A DNA stretch of 23,758 nucleotides, from IMG/VR virus record IMGVR_UViG_3300028610_001178, positions 1 to 23,758 of that record. One strand, written 5' to 3'. Below, one piece after another: positions 19,501 through 23,758 of the stretch. The position numbers and the translations under genes were made by a program. Under the pieces are notes generated by a model. The model saw nothing but the letters and a program-made list of their open reading frames with translations. It was not told the DNA's origin and ran no database searches. The stretch comes from a virus. Numbering within the stretch: the first letter of the stretch is position 1; each line of letters opens with the position of its first letter.

Positions 19501-20556
19501 GGAGGGCCGGGAGAATTTAATTATCTCGGTGACGTTCGACTCGTCCAGGAGCGGGAGCGTTCCCGGCGTGTAATCGTCGCGGATCAATGTCATATCAAAC
19601 GAGCCCGTTATAGGGTCTTGAAATAGCACGGCGTCGATTTGCTCCTCGACCTGACGAATAACCGCGAGGACGTCCAGAGTCCTGTCCCAAATCCAGGCGA
19701 ATCCCTGGCCCTCGGTTGCGAGCGTGGCGGCCAATACCCGAAAGTTTGCGACGTTAATCTGAGTCGGCGAAATCGCCAGTCCCCACTCGTCATTATTCAA
19801 AACCTCAAAAACAACATTCATAGGATTAGCGCCGAGCCCGACGATCTCGTCGCCTGGCTGGAGTGTCGCCAGGTCGAGGCCGTCAGGATAGCGAGAAAGC
19901 TCGAAAGCGAACGGCCGGAGATTCGGGCTCGTGCCGATGTTGCCATGTTGCCAAACGATATAAACCGTCCCTCGATAGGCCACGCCCGCCGGCACCTGGA
20001 ACGGCGCGAGATAGTTGCTCGCGTCCTGTATCTCTGAGCCTCGAAAAAATCGAAACGTCCCGATCAGTCCGCCGCCGCCGCCGGCGTCGTCGCCGCCGAA
20101 AAATTTTGGCTGGTCAATATTACCGATCGAGCCGACGTCGGTCGGTATGAGCGGCGGGTCGGCCGTGTCCGCCTGGAGTCCCCAGGCATAATTATCGTCG
20201 ACGCGTATGTGGTGCAAGGCGTCGCCGAGAGCGCCGTTAAAAGGCCCGCGACATAATGCAAACTGGAGGCCGATAAAATACGTGTATCCGGTCGTTTGCC
20301 TGGTGCTCGAAAATAGTCCCGTTTTGACTTTGACCGTGATCGCGGTATTCGTCAGGTCGCCATACCAAACTATATTCGGCCCCTGGAGTTTTATTTTTCC
20401 CCAGATGATCGGGACGACTCGGCCCTCGGTCGCGGTCGGGACATTGAAGTCGCCCAGGCCGGCCGGCTTTGCGTTCTCGAGATTCGGTTTCGGCCTTAAC
20501 AATTCGGTGATTAAAAACGTCACCAGGTAGCTTAAAAGCATTGTAAAAAACGGCAT
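16597..20556 (-). CDS. Large tail-tip protein (GTA/lambda-J-like)
   Basis: A 1319-aa protein in the position of the central tail-tip/fibre component that touches the host receptor. The N-terminus is hydrophobic (FFTMLLSYLVTFLITELL, residues 3-20), common for this class. Roughly residues 270-490 look like a Phage-tail_3-type region, with TSNVVNINFNSRNKNYAVSY and KILENKIRIDFSED. Segments around 645-665 (ELQNLLLIDDELILF) and DLVRGSLDTIPAPHADD resemble repeats of related GTA tip proteins. The last few hundred residues are beta-rich and probably variable. It starts at ATG 20556, one base shared with the hub stop. Confidence 0.82.
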   Translation of the reverse strand: MPFFTMLLSYLVTFLITELLRPKPNLENAKPAGLGDFNVPTATEGRVVPIIWGKIKLQGPNIVWYGDLTNTAITVKVKTGLFSSTRQTTGYTYFIGLQFALCRGPFNGALGDALHHIRVDDNYAWGLQADTADPPLIPTDVGSIGNIDQPKFFGGDDAGGGGGLIGTFRFFRGSEIQDASNYLAPFQVPAGVAYRGTVYIVWQHGNIGTSPNLRPFAFELSRYPDGLDLATLQPGDEIVGLGANPMNVVFEVLNNDEWGLAISPTQINVANFRVLAATLATEGQGFAWIWDRTLDVLAVIRQVEEQIDAVLFQDPITGSFDMTLIRDDYTPGTLPLLDESNVTEIIKFSRPSWASTSNVVNINFNSRNKNYAVSYALAQDMANVDINQAINAVEIKAPGVKTPELANLIAWRELRLLSFPLAIGSLVSDRSQFDLKPGDVRELSWSVLGLTRLPIRITKVNRGKILENKIRIDFSEDIFTTGVAAFADPTDSLWIPPSDAAVAAFAERLLELPFVLTDVSDTGLNTTLLQVGDIVVQTGSSMTVDYNIFATEADAPGPALEPTEADVIPPGTGGEFSPYGLLTAALDRGEANGFQDAVGFTIDAPIDLDRVRDADAIELEELQNLLLIDDELILFSTVVDNLNDTFTISDLVRGSLDTIPAPHADDSEVFIFSYGIGLVNELPFEDRTSNVQVKNQTKTPFAVFPFASIIAIGITTTGRGSFGYPPRDVQINPGTPGGGHFPVDAGSPSGAELVGTFAIRWHGSDKFTQARATAWDDAHVAEENGVGFHLRIIQDPLGIPVVVLDVGGIPAGPTEGAYNAQGFADDTVSDQYQFELSSQNVFGESQIWSVGPFAIYGMGYKFDEKFGGDSAGVILVKGQPPVQIVPVPGVSTEAIFRLTASGTFDSDDDLHVKITFLELGGSVGQDENYIILGTAGGKTEIRDYLIELRDLIAADFDPVKVSASVVGDVLTVSSFFGSLGGSIQNNSAGSRADIIEEASSILNGKPQIMHFDLFQGDDSVSPAIESLAPDIAATYNSAVDRTNKLDLAVVGLTAEARKSIDAGGINSVALSWGGREVSPGTQAINRSIPLRDGTTEIGIPGASDLLSQLQELASNEWSEYILAVRWSNYSPVPAAGNPAFGQPQDRVGIEVTMKQEFALVAPEFWETTPDNTIYVGGFGPIRLLGKQLFKPQQFSQQGRHQAIRVSFVTEYREQSTPISPVELGQVYTIDLDGTLFQETAAAPDVADSPYRDDIYARLTTAINLSANFTVVNTNLATREIGGATYVTSIEIERNVANTTFTFEARASHGLELLVESFTQ

Positions 20557-21383
20557 TATTTACCGCCTCTCAAACTCGAATTAAACGGATTTTTGATTGG
20601 CACAAATGGAAAGCCGCCGTAATTAATCACGTTCGCGAATTTGCTCTCGCAGATCGCCAGCGAATGATCGCAGCCAGCGAACACGTCGACGGTGCCGAGG
20701 AGCGGGGACTCGGCGAAATCGTTTAACAGCGAGAGCGTGTCGCCCGACTGTGACAGGATCAGGCGGGCGTCGTCGCTCGTGCCGGCCGGCGATCGAACAA
20801 AACCAGAGACCGCCCAATCGGCGCCCTCGGCCGCTAACAATCCGGAAACCTCAATGGTTCGAGGCCCGACGGCGACCACTGTCCCCGTGAATCGGAACGC
20901 GTCCTCGAGGATTTTACAGCGGGAATCGTAGAGCACGTGATTACACAGCGATTGATAATTGAACCGAGGGCCGGAGCGTTTAAACACGCTCGTTGATGGC
21001 GAGAGAGATAGCGTCGCGACCAGGGCGCCGTCGAATTTTGCCTGGCTCACAAAGCCGTCGAATATTAAAATCGTTTCCTCGGCCGGGTCGTCAGCGTGAG
21101 CTCGGAAAATCCGAATCGATCCGACTTTGCCAGGCACGTTTCCAATGTACTGCGAGGCGATCGGATGGCTCAATGGCATATCGACCTTTAATTCGTTGAC
21201 GGCTTGCTCGGCGCTGTTTTGAACCTCGCCTCGGGAAATCTGGATCGCCGTCCAGGTCACGCCGCCGAAAACTATATCGCGGTTGTAGCTGGTGAGCCTG
21301 GTCGTATCGACGCCGTATTTAAACTCGTAAAGCTCGAGGACGTTCCCGTCCTCCCGGCTGGTCTCTATCGGTTCAAAACTCAC
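20556..21383 (-). CDS. Tail hub protein, DUF2163/BR0599 type, probable 4Fe-4S site
   Basis: The 275-aa protein has the DUF2163 N-terminal domain (LELYEFKYGVDTTRLTSYNR, with FGGVTWTAIQISRGEV) and a C-terminal BR0599-like part (CDHSLAICESKFANVINYGG, then FPFVPIKNPF). Four cysteines, Cys147, Cys156, Cys238 and Cys245, are in the arrangement of the iron-sulfur hub proteins related to lambda gpL and the GTA hub. It bridges the distal tail and the tip protein. The start is GTG at 21383, overlapping the upstream stop in GTGA. Confidence 0.86.
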   Translation of the reverse strand: MSFEPIETSREDGNVLELYEFKYGVDTTRLTSYNRDIVFGGVTWTAIQISRGEVQNSAEQAVNELKVDMPLSHPIASQYIGNVPGKVGSIRIFRAHADDPAEETILIFDGFVSQAKFDGALVATLSLSPSTSVFKRSGPRFNYQSLCNHVLYDSRCKILEDAFRFTGTVVAVGPRTIEVSGLLAAEGADWAVSGFVRSPAGTSDDARLILSQSGDTLSLLNDFAESPLLGTVDVFAGCDHSLAICESKFANVINYGGFPFVPIKNPFNSSLRGGK

Positions 21384-23266
21384 GACGGTATCCCGATCGA
21401 TTTAATCGATAGTCTCGCCTCGCCTGGCCGGCGGTGTTCCATTGTCACTTTGTCGTCGGTGATCCTCGACAGCGTTAAAACTGTCATTCGATCGAGCTCG
21501 ACGAGCGGGAGCGCCGGCGTAATCGGCGGCGAGATAGTGATCGTTTCCTCGTCCTCGCTGGCCACGCTCGACCCGGTGATTAAATGGAGGCTTTGAGTCC
21601 CGTCGGTTCGGAGGATTAGGAGATCGCTCCGAGGCGTGACCGAGCCGACGAAATCAGTCCAGCCTATATTCGGAATCGTGAAGCCGGTCGCGCTGTCGCC
21701 AATGTCGGCCAGCGGTTTAAAATCACGCCGGCCGGTCGGGATATAAAAGGCGGTTTGTGAGCCGTTCAAAAAGTGCATTAGCTTACGAAAGTCCCAAACC
21801 TCGAGCTGGCTTTTCGCCTCGGTCGCGAATTGATAAAGCGGCTTGCCTTTCGACCAGGGCGAGAATGTAACTTTCGGGCCGGTCTGGTGATCGAGCTCGA
21901 TAGTCCGCCGGCGGATTCCCTCCTGGATCGTGTTCCCGCTCATAAAGTTAAGGCCGTCGAGGACGGGTTTCGCGATCGTTTGGCCAGTGCCGAGGAACGT
22001 CGTCGCGGCCCCAATGTCCGAGAGGTCGACATTATCGAGGACGTCGAACGCCATCGAAAAATCACTCGGGCCGATCGCGAAACGATTATTCTGGAGGCTC
22101 GGCTTTGTGTAGGCGGAGCGGAGCGGCATAACGATCGCCGACAGCGGATCGAAAGCATTTAAAAATCCTGTCTTGACCGTGATCGAGCCGGCCGTGAACG
22201 AGTCGACCTCGAGCGCCTCGAAATTAAAATCGCCGTCGTAAACCATAACCAGGGAGTCGACACGATAGTCGCTCGTCGTCGTGTCGACCTGGATCACCAG
22301 GTCGTTAATTGCGATCGGCGCCAGGAGCTCCTCGGACTCGTGCCAAACCGGGACGCCAAAAACTCGCGCTTGCCAGTCGAAAAGGACGGCGTTTATTTTG
22401 TCCCGTGTCCGGTCGTCGTCGGTGCGGACAGTGAACGCGAACGATTGACGCGGCGCCTCGCGGAGTTTGATCCGTTGCTCGGTGCCATCGAATAGCTTAA
22501 TAATATCGGTTTTAAATGCCAGGGTTTCTCGGATCGGGTGTTGTGGCCGATACTGAAAAATGGTGATCCGGTTGCCAGTGACCGGGACGGAGATCGTCGC
22601 GGCCGTCGGTGCCGAGAAAGTAAAGTCGAGAGTCCCCGAGATCGACGGCGGCCCGCTGGTCGAGATCGTCACGTCGGCGATAAACGAGGCAAAGGCATTT
22701 ATCACAAAGGGCAAGCCGGGGAGGTTCGTTATCACGATCCCGCCGCTGGTATTGTTGACGAAAGTTTCCCAGGTAACAGGCTCGGGCGGCCGGCGGAAAG
22801 CATTAAACAATTCGAGCTCGCGGATTTGAATCGAGAGCACGTTCCCGAGATCGATCCGGCCGGGGAATACGTGACACTTCTCGAACCACTCCACGCCGAC
22901 AGCCAGCGCCAAATCGCCCGCGATCTCGGACTCGATCACGGTCTGGCGATTGGTTTCAACAGCGGCGACCGCCCGGCGATTAACCTCCCTCGTCAGCGTC
23001 AGGCCGGCGCCGCCGATTCCCCAGGTCGACGCGGCCGCCGAGGTTGCCGTCCGATAGAAAACCGCGAGGCGCTGGCCAGATCGCGATCCGTCACTGACTC
23101 CGACCTCGCCGAGCGGGACACGGTCGAGCGGGACAGGATTATCCGGCGGGTCGAAATAGGGAGTCGTGCCGAGACCTGGGATATAAAGCCGGAGCGTTCG
23201 AGGGCTTCCGACCTGGTCGTTAATCGAGAGGGCGGGAAAGCCCTGGACTGTTGGAAAATCCGCCAT
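21380..23266 (-). CDS. Distal tail protein (Dit-position), 628 aa
   Basis: This is the gene directly upstream of the hub, the position of the distal tail protein in lambda- and GTA-like tails. It is longer than usual for that class. Visible features are beta-rich sequence throughout, RVFGVPVWHESEELLAPIAI (about residues 318-337), and a C-terminal WDFRKLMHFLNGSQTAFYIP (about 492-511) that resembles the end of other tail-tip assembly proteins. The family was not identified, so the name rests on position and composition. Start ATG 23266, three bases after the preceding stop; stop overlaps the hub start in GTGA. Confidence 0.68.
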   Translation of the reverse strand: MADFPTVQGFPALSINDQVGSPRTLRLYIPGLGTTPYFDPPDNPVPLDRVPLGEVGVSDGSRSGQRLAVFYRTATSAAASTWGIGGAGLTLTREVNRRAVAAVETNRQTVIESEIAGDLALAVGVEWFEKCHVFPGRIDLGNVLSIQIRELELFNAFRRPPEPVTWETFVNNTSGGIVITNLPGLPFVINAFASFIADVTISTSGPPSISGTLDFTFSAPTAATISVPVTGNRITIFQYRPQHPIRETLAFKTDIIKLFDGTEQRIKLREAPRQSFAFTVRTDDDRTRDKINAVLFDWQARVFGVPVWHESEELLAPIAINDLVIQVDTTTSDYRVDSLVMVYDGDFNFEALEVDSFTAGSITVKTGFLNAFDPLSAIVMPLRSAYTKPSLQNNRFAIGPSDFSMAFDVLDNVDLSDIGAATTFLGTGQTIAKPVLDGLNFMSGNTIQEGIRRRTIELDHQTGPKVTFSPWSKGKPLYQFATEAKSQLEVWDFRKLMHFLNGSQTAFYIPTGRRDFKPLADIGDSATGFTIPNIGWTDFVGSVTPRSDLLILRTDGTQSLHLITGSSVASEDEETITISPPITPALPLVELDRMTVLTLSRITDDKVTMEHRRPGEARLSIKSIGIPS

Positions 23267-23269
23267 TGT

Positions 23270-23758
23270 TTAGGCTGTTTCCTGACGATAGGCGAGTCCG
23301 CCGTTCCAGCTCTCCTCGGTGTCGTTTTGTAAAAATTGCTTTCTAACCCACGGGAAAACGAACCAGGTCTCGCCGGCAATAACGAATTGCTCGCTCGGGT
23401 CGAGGTTCGCCATGTTGACCAGGCGGACGTCGGGCTGTGTTCCCAATAGCCGAGACGCGTCCGGCGCGGGCGACGTGTTCGCCATGTGGACGACGATCGG
23501 GATCAGCGGTTTAAAAGCGGTTAATTGTGAGATTCTAAACGGCGACATTTGCGAATTGATCCCGCCCCTGGTGCCACCAATACACGGGAGTTTATCATTA
23601 CCGGCGCGGTCGAGTCCTTGCGGAAAATTCCCACGCGTCCCGACTCCCGCCCATCGATCGGCGGCGGCCTGTTCGGGCTGGTCGCGGACGTGCATGGTCG
23701 CGTAATGGGTTTGACCAGCGCCCGCCGAGTTTGCGTCGAGGCCGAGCGTGTGAGCCGA
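23270..23758 (-). CDS. Structural/tail protein (N-terminal part outside window)
   Basis: The frame is open to the end of the window, so only the last 162 residues are seen. It includes SAHTLGLDANSAGAGQTHYA, CIGGTRGGINSQMSPFRISQ and the end FVFPWVRKQFLQNDTEESWN. The last part (VIAGETWFVFPWVRKQ) has the look of a beta-strand ending of a phage structural protein. It is three bases upstream of the Dit-position gene and probably belongs to the tail module. The family is not recognised. An ATG at 23695 is not the true start because the frame continues upstream. Confidence 0.6.
   Translation of the reverse strand, partial: SAHTLGLDANSAGAGQTHYATMHVRDQPEQAAADRWAGVGTRGNFPQGLDRAGNDKLPCIGGTRGGINSQMSPFRISQLTAFKPLIPIVVHMANTSPAPDASRLLGTQPDVRLVNMANLDPSEQFVIAGETWFVFPWVRKQFLQNDTEESWNGGLAYRQETA

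Noticed and set aside
22538-23332. A 264-codon open frame on the plus strand opposite the Dit-position gene
   Set aside because: It is antisense to a long coding region with a clean coupling to its neighbours. The translated sequence is Arg/Asp-rich low complexity, and there is no Shine-Dalgarno.
1-23758. tRNA genes, rRNA, insertion sequences and integrase attachment sites
   Set aside because: No clover-leaf with a recognisable T-loop, no transposase-like or recombinase-like protein, and no duplicated ends were seen on either strand.

Overview
This window is part of a tailed double-stranded DNA phage genome, or a prophage of the same type. It is GC-rich, gene-dense and has a long non-contractile-tail (siphovirus-like) gene set. 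Terminase, a DUF4055-type portal and lambda/GTA-like tail-tip genes give the phage identity. A lipoprotein-type spanin pair shows a Gram-negative host. The DUF2163/BR0599-type hub and DUF2793-type protein fit a proteobacterial host, perhaps alphaproteobacterial, but the host cannot be fixed from this sequence. No integrase, tRNA or rRNA gene and no CRISPR array was seen.

Layout, left to right. Positions 1-11468 are transcribed leftward and are described here from the right-hand (upstream) end. An XRE repressor-like gene comes first. A small early operon follows (25-aa membrane peptide, 96-, 102-, 72-, 75- and 85-aa proteins), nearly all with 4-base stop/start overlaps. Next is an AT-rich repeat-bearing control region (9689-9762) in front of a recombination/DNA-binding operon: an annealing-protein-like gene, a coiled-coil partner and four small genes, ending at a clear terminator (6576-6615). 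Then come the lysis cassette (M15 endolysin, coiled-coil membrane protein, holin-like protein, i-spanin, o-spanin), several small membrane or secreted proteins, a DUF1064 nuclease-like gene, the small and large terminase subunits, and the portal, which runs off the left edge.

Positions 11654-15621 are transcribed rightward, divergent from the repressor. They hold a SprT-like metalloprotease, a terminator, five small unknown genes, a second terminator, a 430-base non-coding stretch rich in inverted repeats, and a three-gene unit led by a zinc-finger protein that ends in an SSB-type C-terminal tip. Positions 15618-23758 are leftward again: the tail-tip module, with a partial structural gene, a Dit-position protein, a four-cysteine hub, a 1319-aa tip protein, a DUF2793-like protein and a small last gene.

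The least expected signal is a set of short hairpins in leftward gene leaders. Five have the same five-base loop, GUGAG, on different but base-paired stems (700-714, 4110-4124, 6530-6546, 8603-8615, 11131-11149). A sixth, looser one is at 11172-11190. The five sit in gaps just before a Shine-Dalgarno and not at the translationally coupled junctions. Other points of interest are the SSB-tip zinc protein, a histidine-rich secreted protein, the structured non-coding region, the operator-like repeats, and strong over-use of the words GTTTAAAC and CTCGAG.
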